Assembly: GCA_021849045.1 (NCBI GenBank)
Contig: JAJZTK010000001.1
Location: 1-64,000, forward strand
Source: Deltaproteobacteria bacterium
GTDB taxonomy: Bacteria; Desulfobacterota; Desulfuromonadia; Geobacterales; DSM-12255
Reading direction: 5' to 3'
Length of the DNA: 64,000 bases
How positions within the stretch are numbered: position 1 is the stretch's first letter; the number at the start of each line of letters is the position of its first letter. Of this stretch, positions 31,886-40,915 are shown one piece after another. The position numbers and the translations under genes were made by a program. Under the pieces are notes generated by a model, which ran no database searches, was not told the DNA's origin, and saw nothing but the letters and a program-made list of their open reading frames with translations.

Positions 31886-34258
31886 TCAGGCCGCCTTGAG
31901 GTAAAGTTCGGTTTCGAGTTCGTGGATGGCGGCAAGGTAGTTCTTTTTGCCGCCGAAGAGATTGATGATCTCGATGGGCGTGCCAAAGGTGGTCAGGGGG
32001 TCAACTTTCAGGATATCGAGGGACTCCACGCTCCTGAGGCCGCTGTCGGCGTATTTCTGCAGCAGAGCCAGGAGCACGGCCCGCGCCTTCTCTCCATACT
32101 GGGCAAAGACATGGCGTTTCTGCACCTGCTCGGCCCGCTCGCGGCGGGTCAGCGGCGGCTGGTCGAAGGCGACATGGCAGACGAGGTCGAAGGGGTCATA
32201 GTCGCGACCAACCTGTTCGGCAAGTTCGTCGAGAAAAACCCCTTGCCCGGCAAGCTCTTCAATTATGGCCTGTTTACGTTCAGCACTGTTCCACGCATGG
32301 AGGAAGACTCTCAGTGAGGTATAGGCCTTACGGACGGTCTTGCGAGTATAGTCCTTGAGCGACTCGGTAATGAGCTTGCCGTTGGCGTCGAGGTACTGCA
32401 CCCGCTCGGTGGCAATGGTGACTTCGACGTCGTCAACGTAGTACCTGCTGGGCTTAGCGGTTGTAGGCTCATTCGCAGACAAGGGGTCGGGCTCTTCGCC
32501 AAAGGCGGGCGATTCCTCGTAGACGGAATCGCCCTGCAGAACATCGCCTGGAGGCACAACGGAATCAGCTGCCCCCGGTTCGTAGATCTGCACCGGATCG
32601 CCATCGAACTCCGGGTCGGCAAAGAGCGCTGTGGCCCGTTTGCAGTCCATGATGGTGAAGAAGAACTTGTTGTAGTCTTCGTTGATGCGGGTACCACGGC
32701 CGATGATCTGCTTGAACTCGGTCATGGAGTTGATCCGCTTGTCGAGCACGATCAGCTGGCAGGTTTGGGCATCGACGCCGGTGGACATCAATTGTGACGT
32801 GGTGGCGATGACCGGAAAGGTGGACTCGGGATCGATGAAGTTGTCCATCTGTGCTTTTCCCTCGTCGTTATCGCCGGTGATGCGCATGACGTACCGGTTG
32901 TTGGCAGCGGCCAGGTCGGGGTTGGCATTGACCAAGGCCTGTCGCATCCGTTCGGCGTGGTCGATGTTGTCGCAGAAGACGATGGTCTTGGCAAAGCGGT
33001 CGGTGGCCTTAAGAAACTCGGTGATCCTGGCGGCGACGAGTTCGGTCCGTTTTTCGAGGATGAGGTTGCGATCAAAATCGAGATCGTTGTATTCCCGGTC
33101 TTCGATCTCCTGGCCGTACTTGTCGGTCTTCCCCTTCTCTGGCCGCCACCCGTCCAGGTCCTTGTCGATGCCGATGCGAATGACCTTGTACGGTGCAAGG
33201 AAGCCGTCGGAGATTCCCTGCCTGAGCGAGTAAGTGTAGAGCGGGTCGCCGAAGTATTCGATGTTGGAAACATCTTTGGTTTCCTTGGGGGTGGCGGTCA
33301 TGCCGATCTGGGTGGCCGAAGAGAAGTATTCGAGGATCTTGCGCCAGGAGGCATCGTCCGCCGCACTGCCGCGATGACATTCGTCGATGACGATCAGATC
33401 GAAAAAGTCCGGGGAGAACTGTTTGTAGATATTCTGTTCTTCCTCGGTGCCGGTTACGGCTTGGTAGAGCGAGAGGTAGATCTCGAAGGCCTTGTCGGCG
33501 GTGCGGTTGGTGATCTTGGTCATTGCCTGACCGAACGGCTTGAAGTCGTTGGTCTTGGTCTGGTCGGCCAGGATGTTACGATCGACAAGAAAGAGGATGC
33601 GCTTTCTGGCTCCCGACTTCCAGAGCCGCCAGATGATCTGGAACGCGGTATAGGTCTTGCCCGTGCCGGTGGCCATGACCAGCAGGATACGGTTCTCGCC
33701 GCGGGCGATGGCATCGACGGTGCGGTTGATGGCGACGAGTTGGTAATAGCGTGGCGATTTCCCGGAGCCATCGTCGTAGTAGTCTTGGGTGGTTACGGTT
33801 TCCTGCTTGGCTGTGTACCCCTTGGCGGCGCTATAGCGTGCCCAGAGCTCAGCGGGTGAAGGAAACTGGTCGAGGGGGATTTCCTTTTCGACAACGCCGC
33901 CGCTGGCGGTGCGGTCATGTTCGAGAAAAGCATCGCCGTTGGAACTGTAAGCGAAGGGGACATCCAGAATCTCGGCGTATTCAAGCGCCTGTTGCATGCC
34001 AGCGCCCACGGTGTGGTTGTTGTCTTTTGCTTCGATAACAGCGATGGGGATGTTCGGCTTGTAGTACAGCAGGTAGTCAGCTTTCTTGGCCTCACCGCGC
34101 TGCACCGTCTTGCCGTGAACGATGACGCGGCCTTTGGTGAAGAAGATCTCCTCACGAAGCTGGGTCATTACATCCCATTTGCACCCGTTCTCGCCGATAA
34201 TTGCCGGGGTGATGAACTTGGTGCGGATATCCGCTTCGGTGAGGGTTTTCTTGTTCAT
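31886..34258 (-). CDS. hsdR: Type I restriction endonuclease motor subunit
   Basis: The 790-aa subunit cleaves unmethylated DNA after ATP-driven translocation. An N-terminal PD-(D/E)XK nuclease has Asp61 (KADYLLYY) and IEAK (Glu76, Lys78). The SF2 helicase core follows: [12 protein letters not shown] (about residue 195), [19 protein letters not shown] and the C-terminal IGRGTRI. All key residues are present, so the enzyme looks active. ATG at 34258 is preceded by AAGGG. It is first in the operon, with a consensus promoter about 80 nt upstream. Confidence 0.96.
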   Translation of the reverse strand: MNKKTLTEADIRTKFITPAIIGENGCKWDVMTQLREEIFFTKGRVIVHGKTVQRGEAKKADYLLYYKPNIPIAVIEAKDNNHTVGAGMQQALEYAEILDVPFAYSSNGDAFLEHDRTASGGVVEKEIPLDQFPSPAELWARYSAAKGYTAKQETVTTQDYYDDGSGKSPRYYQLVAINRTVDAIARGENRILLVMATGTGKTYTAFQIIWRLWKSGARKRILFLVDRNILADQTKTNDFKPFGQAMTKITNRTADKAFEIYLSLYQAVTGTEEEQNIYKQFSPDFFDLIVIDECHRGSAADDASWRKILEYFSSATQIGMTATPKETKDVSNIEYFGDPLYTYSLRQGISDGFLAPYKVIRIGIDKDLDGWRPEKGKTDKYGQEIEDREYNDLDFDRNLILEKRTELVAARITEFLKATDRFAKTIVFCDNIDHAERMRQALVNANPDLAAANNRYVMRITGDNDEGKAQMDNFIDPESTFPVIATTSQLMSTGVDAQTCQLIVLDKRINSMTEFKQIIGRGTRINEDYNKFFFTIMDCKRATALFADPEFDGDPVQIYEPGAADSVVPPGDVLQGDSVYEESPAFGEEPDPLSANEPTTAKPSRYYVDDVEVTIATERVQYLDANGKLITESLKDYTRKTVRKAYTSLRVFLHAWNSAERKQAIIEELAGQGVFLDELAEQVGRDYDPFDLVCHVAFDQPPLTRRERAEQVQKRHVFAQYGEKARAVLLALLQKYADSGLRSVESLDILKVDPLTTFGTPIEIINLFGGKKNYLAAIHELETELYLKAA

Positions 34259-34336
34259 TGTCTACCCTTGAATGTCGATTACCATTTCGCAAATACAGGG
34301 CTAACAGACACCCTCAATCCCCCACGAATGGCCTGT

Positions 34337-34365
34337 GTTATACCGTAACGGATACAGTTCGTCAA
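34337..34365 (-). promoter_or_regulatory. Promoter of the hsd operon
   Basis: TTGACG (34365-34360), 17-nt spacer, TATAAC (34342-34337) on the minus strand. The leader to hsdR would be about 75 nt. Confidence 0.65.
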
Positions 34366-34420
34366 TCTAACGCCTTAATGTTTCAAGCGGTTTCGTGCCC
34401 AGCCATTCTTAAAAGCAAAA

Positions 34421-34448
34421 AAGCCCCGGCAGCGGACTGTCGGGGCTT
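34421..34448. terminator. Rho-independent terminator after the response regulator
   Basis: AAGCCCCG pairs with CGGGGCTT around a 12-nt centre, with an A-tract on the plus strand that reads as a T-tract (TTTTTTGCTTTT) for leftward transcripts from 34477. Confidence 0.75.
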
Positions 34449-34476
34449 GGCAATGATCAGATGGCACTGTTTCCGG

Positions 34477-35151
34477 TTAATCCTGTTCCTTGAGGATGTA
34501 GCCGACACCACGAACCGTATGGATCAGCTTCTTGTCCGCATCGCGGTCGATCTTCTTCCGCAGGTAGTTGACATACACATCGATGATGTTGGTAAAGCTG
34601 TCGAAGGTGTAGTCCCAGACATGATCGGCAATCATGGTTCGCGTCAGCACCTGGTTCGGATTCCGCATGAAGTACTCGAGGAGCGCATACTCCTTGGCGG
34701 TCAGATCGATCTCCTTGTCGCCGCGCCATACCTTGTGGGTAACCGGGTCGAGCTTCAGGTCGCCGAAACGGAGCTCGGCGCCCCGGTCCATCTCGCTTCG
34801 CCGGATAAGTGCTTTTACCCTGGCGAGCAGTTCGGCAAAGGCGAACGGCTTGGTAAGGTAATCGTCGGAGCCCGACTCCAGACCGGCTACGATATCTTCC
34901 ACCGTATCCTTGGCAGTCAGCATCAGGACCGGGGTCGAGACGCGGCGATCCCGCAGCTCCTTGAGCAGCGAGAGGCCGTCCCGCTTCGGCAGCATCCAGT
35001 CCAGCACCAGAAGGTCATATGCCTTTTCCAATGCCAGCTTCAGCCCGTCCTCGCCATCCGCGGCCACATCGACTTCGAACTTCTCTTCTTCCAGTCCTCT
35101 TTTTATAAAGCTGGAAACCTTTTTTTCATCTTCAACCACGAGAATTCGCAT
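34477..35151 (-). CDS. OmpR/PhoB-family response regulator
   Basis: The 224-aa protein has a receiver domain (RILVVEDEKK with acidic pocket, phospho-Asp in LLVLDWMLPKRDG, LTAKD, YLTKPFA) and a C-terminal winged helix (about residues 128-222, ending IHTVRGVGYILKEQD). It should bind direct repeats in promoters when phosphorylated. No histidine kinase gene is adjacent, so it is an orphan regulator here. ATG at 35151 was chosen because AGGAGG precedes it; an in-frame ATG 18 nt upstream has no ribosome binding site. It follows the PpsR-type gene by 59 nt. Confidence 0.93.
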   Translation of the reverse strand: MRILVVEDEKKVSSFIKRGLEEEKFEVDVAADGEDGLKLALEKAYDLLVLDWMLPKRDGLSLLKELRDRRVSTPVLMLTAKDTVEDIVAGLESGSDDYLTKPFAFAELLARVKALIRRSEMDRGAELRFGDLKLDPVTHKVWRGDKEIDLTAKEYALLEYFMRNPNQVLTRTMIADHVWDYTFDSFTNIIDVYVNYLRKKIDRDADKKLIHTVRGVGYILKEQD

Positions 35152-35210
35152 TTGTTCCGACCTCCTCATGCACTGGTATTCACCCGCTCGAAGCGTAATG
35201 TGTGTACTGC

Positions 35211-36026
35211 TTATGTAGTCAGACCGAGTCCGGTCATTTTTTTCAGTATCTCGCTGGCTGCCTCTTCCACCGACTTGTGAGTGATGTCAATCACCAGCCA
35301 CTGGGAGTTGCGGCGATAGAGCTGTTTGCAGCAGATCACCTCGTCCACGACCTCGTCATAGTTGGCGTACTTGCCCCGCGGATTCTGGTGTAGTTGAATC
35401 AGGCGGGCCGCCCTGAGTTCGGCCAACCGGCGTGCCTCGACCAAAAGGCCGACCACCCGGTTCTGGTCGATCTCGAACAGCTCCTTGGGCGGATCAATTC
35501 CCTTTACCAGCGGTACGTTCGCAACCCGGTATCCCTTATGGGCAAGGTACATGGAAAGCGGGGTCTTGGATGTCCGCGAGGCTCCCACCAGCACGATGTC
35601 TGCCCGGTAGAGATGCCTCAGCTCCTGACCGTCGTCCTGCTTGACCGTGAAATTTACCGCGTCCACCCGCCTATAGTATTCTGCGTTCATTTCATACAGG
35701 AGCCCGGGCTCCTGTTGCGGGGGCAGGTTGAAAAATTCCGACAGCTTGTACAGGAGCGGACTCAGCAGGTCAACGGCATCCAGTCCCCGCTCTTCGACCT
35801 TTTCCTGCAGAAACTGGGCAAGCTCTCCGTTTACCAGGGTATAGATGATGATGCCGGGATTGGCCACAATCACGTCGATGATATCGACGATTTCCGCTTC
35901 CTCCCTGATCCGGGTGAAACGGTTGACGTGGATCTCCACATCCTTGAACTGCGAGAGGACCGCTCTCACAACCCGATCAACGGTCTCTCCGGTAGCATCG
36001 GAGAGCAGGTAGAGTTCTTTAGCCAA
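35211..36026 (-). CDS. Pyruvate,phosphate dikinase / PEP synthase regulatory protein (DUF299, PpsR type)
   Basis: The 271-aa protein matches the bifunctional ADP-dependent kinase / Pi-dependent pyrophosphorylase that inactivates and reactivates PEP synthase or pyruvate,phosphate dikinase. The P-loop-like GASRTSKTP is at residues 148-156, and the conserved [27 protein letters not shown] and [12 protein letters not shown] segments are present. It controls PEP supply in gluconeogenesis. The target enzyme gene is not in the window. A candidate promoter lies about 50-78 nt upstream. Confidence 0.93.
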   Translation of the reverse strand: MAKELYLLSDATGETVDRVVRAVLSQFKDVEIHVNRFTRIREEAEIVDIIDVIVANPGIIIYTLVNGELAQFLQEKVEERGLDAVDLLSPLLYKLSEFFNLPPQQEPGLLYEMNAEYYRRVDAVNFTVKQDDGQELRHLYRADIVLVGASRTSKTPLSMYLAHKGYRVANVPLVKGIDPPKELFEIDQNRVVGLLVEARRLAELRAARLIQLHQNPRGKYANYDEVVDEVICCKQLYRRNSQWLVIDITHKSVEEAASEILKKMTGLGLTT

Positions 36027-36075
36027 ATGTCACCGCATATCTGGTTTAGCTGCTCTTAATTAAGCACAATAACAT

Positions 36076-36104
36076 ACTATCATTAAAGAGCAACAAAATT
36101 TCAA
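36076..36104 (-). promoter_or_regulatory. Candidate promoter of the PpsR-type gene
   Basis: TTGAAA (36104-36099), 17-nt spacer, GATAGT (36081-36076) on the minus strand. The -35 box overlaps the stop codon of the M20 gene. An imperfect inverted repeat (TGCTCTTAAT and ATTAAAGAGCA) surrounds the -10 region. Confidence 0.45.
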
Positions 36105-37273
36105 CTGCCGATTAAAAATTCTTGCCGGATCTCTTCCTGAAGTTCCGGCCTGGAGACTATCCGGGCCGCGGTCATGGCCATGGCCGTAGCCCCCTCCAGA
36201 ACCGCCTGGCGTCCACCTTCCGTCACGGTGGCACGGGCGAACTCGGCCGTATGGATATGCAGCCCGACACCGATCGGCACATGGGGGTGGATGGTGGGGA
36301 CCACCCGCGAAACATTGCCGATGTCCGACGAGCCTTTGTGTATATTTGGCGGCGCCGTGGAAATCTCAAGCCCGAGGTATGCCAGCTGCTCCGCATACAC
36401 CCCGGAATAGGAGTCGAGGATCATGAGCGGTGCCAGCACCCCGGGCTCTGCCAGCACTTCAAGTCGGCAGCCGGTTGCGAGGGCCGCCCCCCTGGCACAG
36501 TCGGTCACCCGTTCCCGGACGGCCAGCAGCTCTTCCAGGTCATCGGCCCGGACGTAGAAGAAGCAGGCGGCCCGCTCGGGAATGATGTTGGGAGCTTTGC
36601 CCCCATCGGTGATGATGCCGTGCACCCGGACATCCTGCCTTAGTTGCTGGCGCAGAGCGTTGACGGCATTGAATGTCTGGATCACGGCATCGAGGGCATT
36701 GATACCCTCTTCGGGATAGGCGGCCGCATGGGACGGCTTGCCGTGAAAATTATAGCGGATCTTGGCGAGCCCCAGCCAGTGCTTGAATACTCGCCGCCGG
36801 GAAGAGGGATGGACCATCATGGCAAAATCGATATCGCTGAAACAGCCCGCTTCGATCATGGCCACCTTGCCGACCCCCATCTCCTCGGCAGGTGTGCCAA
36901 GGACCACGATCCGGGCATCCGTGGTGGCCAGCGCGCGGCAAAGGGCACAGGCAGCGCCGATGGCAGCTGCGGCAATGATGTTGTGGCCGCAGGCGTGTCC
37001 CAGGTCGGGAAGGGCATCCATTTCCGCCAGTATGGCAATGGTCGGTTGTCCCTCGCCCCAGGCGGCCCGGAAAGCGGTCGGCATTCCCGCGACACCTTTC
37101 TCGACCCTGAAGCCATTCCGCTCCAGAACAGATGTCAGAAGCGCGGCGGCCCGGACCTCGTTCAGGCCGGTTTCCGGATGGCGGTACAGTTCCCCGGCAA
37201 TGGACCAGAGCTCTTCCCGCTGTTCCTGTACCGCCGCAATGATGGCAGTGCGTATCTCTTCCAGACGGATCAC
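36101..37273 (-). CDS. M20-family amidohydrolase (hippurate hydrolase/aminoacylase-like)
   Basis: The protein of about 390 aa has the M20D features: ELYRHPETGLNEVRAA near the N-terminus, the metal site MDALPDLGHACGHNIIAAAAIG (Asp, His and Cys ligand pattern), GTPAEEMGVGKVAMIEAG with catalytic Glu, and HPSSRR. It probably hydrolyses an N-acyl or amide bond in a small molecule; the substrate is unknown. The start is uncertain. GTG at 37273 is suggested because a promoter lies directly upstream; a TTG at 37321 falls inside the -35 box. Confidence 0.85.
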   Translation of the reverse strand: MIRLEEIRTAIIAAVQEQREELWSIAGELYRHPETGLNEVRAAALLTSVLERNGFRVEKGVAGMPTAFRAAWGEGQPTIAILAEMDALPDLGHACGHNIIAAAAIGAACALCRALATTDARIVVLGTPAEEMGVGKVAMIEAGCFSDIDFAMMVHPSSRRRVFKHWLGLAKIRYNFHGKPSHAAAYPEEGINALDAVIQTFNAVNALRQQLRQDVRVHGIITDGGKAPNIIPERAACFFYVRADDLEELLAVRERVTDCARGAALATGCRLEVLAEPGVLAPLMILDSYSGVYAEQLAYLGLEISTAPPNIHKGSSDIGNVSRVVPTIHPHVPIGVGLHIHTAEFARATVTEGGRQAVLEGATAMAMTAARIVSRPELQEEIRQEFLIGS

Positions 37274-37292
37274 CTTTGAAGTAATTTTAATG

Positions 37293-37321
37293 AAATTACT
37301 TGTCGGCCAAGCGGTTGTCAA
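37293..37321 (-). promoter_or_regulatory. Candidate promoter of the M20 amidohydrolase gene
   Basis: TTGACA (37321-37316), 17-nt spacer, TAATTT (37298-37293) on the minus strand. The -10 box lies about 20 nt before the proposed GTG, leaving a very short leader. Confidence 0.5.
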
Positions 37322-37330
37322 GGGTTTTTA

Positions 37331-37359
37331 TTGTCAATAGTGCGCCATTCTGATAGGTT
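37331..37359 (+). promoter_or_regulatory. Candidate promoter of prmA
   Basis: TTGTCA (37331-37336), 17-nt spacer, TAGGTT (37354-37359), about 37 nt before the prmA ATG and divergent from the M20 promoter. Confidence 0.4.
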
Positions 37360-37396
37360 AGCGCCGCAACTGCCCGTACGTAATGAAAGGAACCTC

Positions 37397-38314
37397 ATGG
37401 CCTCCACCACCTGGCTGGAAATCGCCTGCCGCGTGCCCACCCCCCTTGTCGACCAGGTTGCCGACGAGCTCGTAGTCTTGACCGGTAGTGGTGTCTGCAT
37501 CGACAACCAGACCCTCGATACCTTTTCCCTGGATACCGTGTCAGAACCGCCGATCGTGACCATCAAGGCATATCTGCCTGACGAGACCAGTGCCCGTGAG
37601 ACGGTAGCAGCCATCCAGAAGCTTCTGGACGATCTCGTACCGGCCGACCGGCACGGGGCGCACTCCGTTGCGGTCGTTACTCCGGTCCACCAGGAAGACT
37701 GGGCCAACAGCTGGAAAGAGCATTTCAAGCCCACCAGGGTCGGAGAGCGGCTGATCGTTGCCCCCACCTGGGAGCCTTATGCCGCGGAACCGGGCGACCT
37801 CGTCATCCGCCTTGACCCGGGAATGGCTTTCGGCACCGGCACCCACGCCACTACCCGCCTCTGTCTCCAGGCACTGGAACAGATCCTGGCATCCTGCCCG
37901 GCAGCCAACACCCTTGACGTGGGGTGCGGCTCCGGCATCCTGGCCATTGCCGCGGCCCTGCTCGGCAGCGGCCCGGTTATTGCCATCGATATCGACCCGG
38001 TCGCCGCGGAGGTAACGACGGAGAATGCCCGGCTGAACGGTGTCGAGGAACGGATCGCCGCCTCCATCACCCCGCTGCAGTTGGTCTCCGGCCGCTTTGA
38101 TATCGTCGTTGCCAATATCCTGGCCGAAGACCTGGCCCGCATGGCCGGAGAGCTCGTTGCCAAGGTGGCCGGCAACGGCTGGCTGGTCCTCTCCGGCATT
38201 CTGAACGAGAAGGAGTCCGTGGTCACCTCCGCCTTCGACCGGCTCTTCCCGGCGCCGGCAACGGTCACCAGGGACGGTGACTGGTGTTGCCTGGTGTACC
38301 GCGCCACCCCATGA
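37397..38314 (+). CDS. prmA: Ribosomal protein L11 methyltransferase
   Basis: The 305-aa enzyme trimethylates lysines and the N-terminus of ribosomal protein L11. The N-terminal substrate domain is followed by the AdoMet motif LDVGCGSGILAIAAALLG and the catalytic-loop segment IVVANILAEDL. ATG at 37397 follows AAAGGAA. The stop overlaps the rsmE start by 4 nt, a common pairing. Confidence 0.95.
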   Translation: MASTTWLEIACRVPTPLVDQVADELVVLTGSGVCIDNQTLDTFSLDTVSEPPIVTIKAYLPDETSARETVAAIQKLLDDLVPADRHGAHSVAVVTPVHQEDWANSWKEHFKPTRVGERLIVAPTWEPYAAEPGDLVIRLDPGMAFGTGTHATTRLCLQALEQILASCPAANTLDVGCGSGILAIAAALLGSGPVIAIDIDPVAAEVTTENARLNGVEERIAASITPLQLVSGRFDIVVANILAEDLARMAGELVAKVAGNGWLVLSGILNEKESVVTSAFDRLFPAPATVTRDGDWCCLVYRATP

Positions 38315-39054
38315 GCAGACGACGCATCCTTGTCACCGCCCGGCTCGCTCCCGGCACCGTTGCCACGCTCACCGGCACCGAGCGCCATTATCTGGCAACG
38401 GTCCTGCGGCTGAAGCCTGGCACGGAACTCATCCTTGCCGATGGTGCGGGTCGGGAATTCATCGCCAGTATCAACCGGGTCGACAGCGACGGGGTGGAGA
38501 TCGCCATCGGTGACGAACTGCCTGCCCTGCAGTCGGATGGACCGGCCATCACCATCTATCAGGGGATGCCCAAAGGGGAGAAACTGGAGCTGATCCTGCA
38601 GAAAGGGACCGAGCTGGGGGTCGGATCGATCGTCCCGTTTTACGCAGCCCGCTCTGTTCCGCGTCTGCGCGACGAGCGGATGGAGGGTCGACTGGTGCGC
38701 TGGGAGCGGATCGCCCGGGAAGCGGCCCGGCAATGCGGCCGTCCGGACACGCCACAGCTGGGGCTGGCCAGGAATCTGGCCGATGTGTTGCGCATGGGGG
38801 AACATTCTGTTAAGCTTCTCCTCTGGGAAGGGGAGAAGGCGGTGGGCCTTCGCCAGTTGCTGGCTGATGCGCCACGGCCCGACAGCGTGGCTGTCATCAT
38901 CGGGCCAGAGGGCGGACTCACCGGTGAAGAAGTGACAGCTGCCCGGGAGGCGGGTTATTGTTCCGTCACCATGGGGAAGCGGATACTCCGGACCGAAACA
39001 GCCGGCCTGGCGATCCTGGCCATTCTTCAGCATGTATGGGGCGATTTGGGGTAG
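38311..39054 (+). CDS. rsmE: 16S rRNA m3U1498 methyltransferase
   Basis: The 247-aa SPOUT methyltransferase modifies U1498 of 16S rRNA. It has an N-terminal PUA-like part (LTGTERHYLATVLRLKPG) and a C-terminal trefoil knot with IIGPEGGLTGEEV and LGKRILRTETA-like sequence (MGKRILRTETAGLAIL). The start overlaps the prmA stop by 4 nt, so translation is coupled. Confidence 0.95.
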   Translation: MSRRRILVTARLAPGTVATLTGTERHYLATVLRLKPGTELILADGAGREFIASINRVDSDGVEIAIGDELPALQSDGPAITIYQGMPKGEKLELILQKGTELGVGSIVPFYAARSVPRLRDERMEGRLVRWERIAREAARQCGRPDTPQLGLARNLADVLRMGEHSVKLLLWEGEKAVGLRQLLADAPRPDSVAVIIGPEGGLTGEEVTAAREAGYCSVTMGKRILRTETAGLAILAILQHVWGDLG

Positions 39055-39094
39055 GATAACGCACCAACCCGTCGGTGCGAAAGGAGCAATGTCT

Positions 39095-39637
39095 ATGAAG
39101 TGTCCCAAGTGCGGTTTCAACAGCTTCGAGTATCTGGACAGCTGCAAAAAGTGCGGCAACGATCTGGCTGCCTTCAAAATGTCTCTCGGCATCCAGCCGG
39201 TTGTCATGCCACCGGGAGTTTTCTCGGGACAAGAGGCCACTTCAGAGGGGGCGGAAGACTCCTTTATCCCTGAAACGTCAGCCATACCTGCTTCTGCTGC
39301 CGACGAGTTCGAGTTCGAAACGACATCGGTTGCCCCGGCTGAAGCACCGGCCATGGCGGCTGAAGATGCCGCCTTTGGCGAAATCTCCTTCGACGATACT
39401 GCCAGCGATGCCACGACCTCCGGGTGGAGCGGTAGTGACCAGGCAGACGGCTTCTCGGGTCAGGAATTCGAAGGATTCAGCACTGAGCCGGTGGGAGCTC
39501 CGAAAGACGACGCGCTGGCCGATATGTTCGGTAAGGATGGGGCAAAGGCGGCCGAGAAAAAAACAGACCCCGATGACTTCTTCAATTCACCGGAACTGGC
39601 CGATCTCTTCAAAGACGACACAGAAGACAAAAAGTAG
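39095..39637 (+). CDS. Zinc-ribbon protein with acidic low-complexity tail
   Basis: The 180-aa protein starts with a zinc ribbon, MKCPKCGFNSFEYLDSCKKC, followed by GNDL. The rest is long, acidic and disordered-looking, rich in Glu, Asp, Ala and Ser. The end is ADLFKDDTEDKK. ATG 39095 is favoured because AAGGAG lies 8 nt upstream; ATG 39089 would be only 2 nt away. Similar ribbon proteins with acidic tails occur in Geobacter-like genomes without known function. It follows rsmE by 40 nt. Confidence 0.75.
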   Translation: MKCPKCGFNSFEYLDSCKKCGNDLAAFKMSLGIQPVVMPPGVFSGQEATSEGAEDSFIPETSAIPASAADEFEFETTSVAPAEAPAMAAEDAAFGEISFDDTASDATTSGWSGSDQADGFSGQEFEGFSTEPVGAPKDDALADMFGKDGAKAAEKKTDPDDFFNSPELADLFKDDTEDKK

Positions 39638-39694
39638 GGGCGAAGCAAGGGCCTGATCTGCTTCGCCCTGTGTTCAGAATAGGGCGAAGCAGAT
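39637..39694. terminator. Alternative hairpins between convergent genes
   Basis: A central sequence ATCTGCTTCGCCC (39656-39668) can pair perfectly over 13 bp with GGGCGAAGCAGAT downstream (39682-39694), or over 10 bp with GGGCGAAGCA upstream (39638-39647). The two hairpins exclude each other. It lies between the zinc-ribbon gene and the convergent RNase D gene and probably acts in termination, though no T-tract is present. Confidence 0.5.
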
Positions 39695-39715
39695 GACGTT
39701 GCTCCTGACGTTCAC

Positions 39716-40849
39716 CTACCCGGCAATCTGACAAACCTTCAGCAACTCCCCGCCGAACGCCGCCGCCTGCCAACCCTTGAGCCCTGCGCCGGCTGCCAGC
39801 TCTTCCAGGGAAGACGGCCCCAGGTCGGCAAGTCCCTCCAATGTTTTGTTGTTCACCAGCACACCTCCTGCCACGCCCAGTCCCTGTGCCGTTTGTTCGC
39901 GCCAGCACTTAAGGGCCTTGAGGCGCTGCTCCTGCGCCCGACTCCGCTCCGGGCGACGCTCTCTCGGATAGCGCGGTTGCCGTGCCGCCGGCACGTTAAC
40001 TCCTTTGGCAATGACCGCTAACAGCTGTTTGCCGTAACGCTCGGCGAGTCGTGGCGACAGGCCGCTGATTCCGGCCAGCTCGGTAGCGGCAGCGGGCTTG
40101 CGTTCAGCCAGTTCCCGAATCGTCTCGGTTCCCAGTATCTTGAACGGCGGTACATCCCGCCGCTCGGCTTCCTGTTCGCGAAAGCGCAGCAGCTCCTCCA
40201 GCACAGCCATTGTTGGCGGGGTCATGCGGGCCGCCCCCTTGAAACGTAGGAACAGTGGCTCATCGCCCCGTTCGGTCATCCGCACTCCGGTCAGCAGCTC
40301 GCACTCTTCCAGCACCCATGCCAACCGTCCCTTGGCCGTCAGTTCCGCCTCCAGCTGCCGGCACAGCTCCGGCAACAGGGTGGTGTCCTTTGCCGCGTAA
40401 TCGATCATCTCCGGTGGCAACGGGCGCCGGGTCCAGTCTGCCTGCTGATAGCGCTTGTCCAGTTCCACGCCGAACCGCTTGCGCAGCATTGCTGCGAGCC
40501 CCACCTCCGGCTCGCCGAGGAACTGGCAGGCAATCATGGTGTCGAACAGGTTGCTGACCGTCATCCCGAAGTCACGGTGCAGCATCCGTACGTCATAATC
40601 GGCTCCGTGGAACACCTTGCGGATGGCCGGGTCTGCCAGGAGTGGCGCCAGCGCCGAGAGGTCAAGGCCGGCCAGAGGGTCGATCACCAGTGTCTCGGTT
40701 GGGGTGGAGACCTGCAGCAGGCAAACCTTTTCCCGATAGTGGTGCATGGAGTCCGCTTCCAGGTCCCAGGCCAACAGCGGTTCGCCTGACATGCGCGCGG
40801 CAGCCTGCTCCAGGGCGGCGGTGGTGGTGATCATAGTAATTGGTGTCAA
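39716..40849 (-). CDS. rnd: Ribonuclease D
   Basis: The 377-aa 3'-5' exoribonuclease of the DEDDy family shows WDLEAD (catalytic Asp and Glu), HGADYDVRML, and DYAAKDTTLLPEL (Tyr and Asp of motif III). An HRDC domain follows (about residues 195-280). RNase D trims tRNA precursors and other structured RNAs. TTG at 40849 is suggested because AAGGGA lies 6 nt upstream; ATG at 40834 lacks a ribosome binding site. It follows mqnC on the same strand by about 65 nt. Confidence 0.9.
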   Translation of the reverse strand: MTPITMITTTAALEQAAARMSGEPLLAWDLEADSMHHYREKVCLLQVSTPTETLVIDPLAGLDLSALAPLLADPAIRKVFHGADYDVRMLHRDFGMTVSNLFDTMIACQFLGEPEVGLAAMLRKRFGVELDKRYQQADWTRRPLPPEMIDYAAKDTTLLPELCRQLEAELTAKGRLAWVLEECELLTGVRMTERGDEPLFLRFKGAARMTPPTMAVLEELLRFREQEAERRDVPPFKILGTETIRELAERKPAAATELAGISGLSPRLAERYGKQLLAVIAKGVNVPAARQPRYPRERRPERSRAQEQRLKALKCWREQTAQGLGVAGGVLVNNKTLEGLADLGPSSLEELAAGAGLKGWQAAAFGGELLKVCQIAG

Positions 40850-40915
40850 AATCGTTCCCTTCGGTATACGTTCAGGATGTGAGACGCTCGTCGCGTTCAC
40901 GAGACGTCCAGCGGC

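Noticed and set aside
27690-34258. CRISPR or integrase signals bounding the restriction island
   Set aside because: No direct repeat arrays, no integrase and no tRNA target were found at either edge; the only edge mark is the decayed Bro-N gene.
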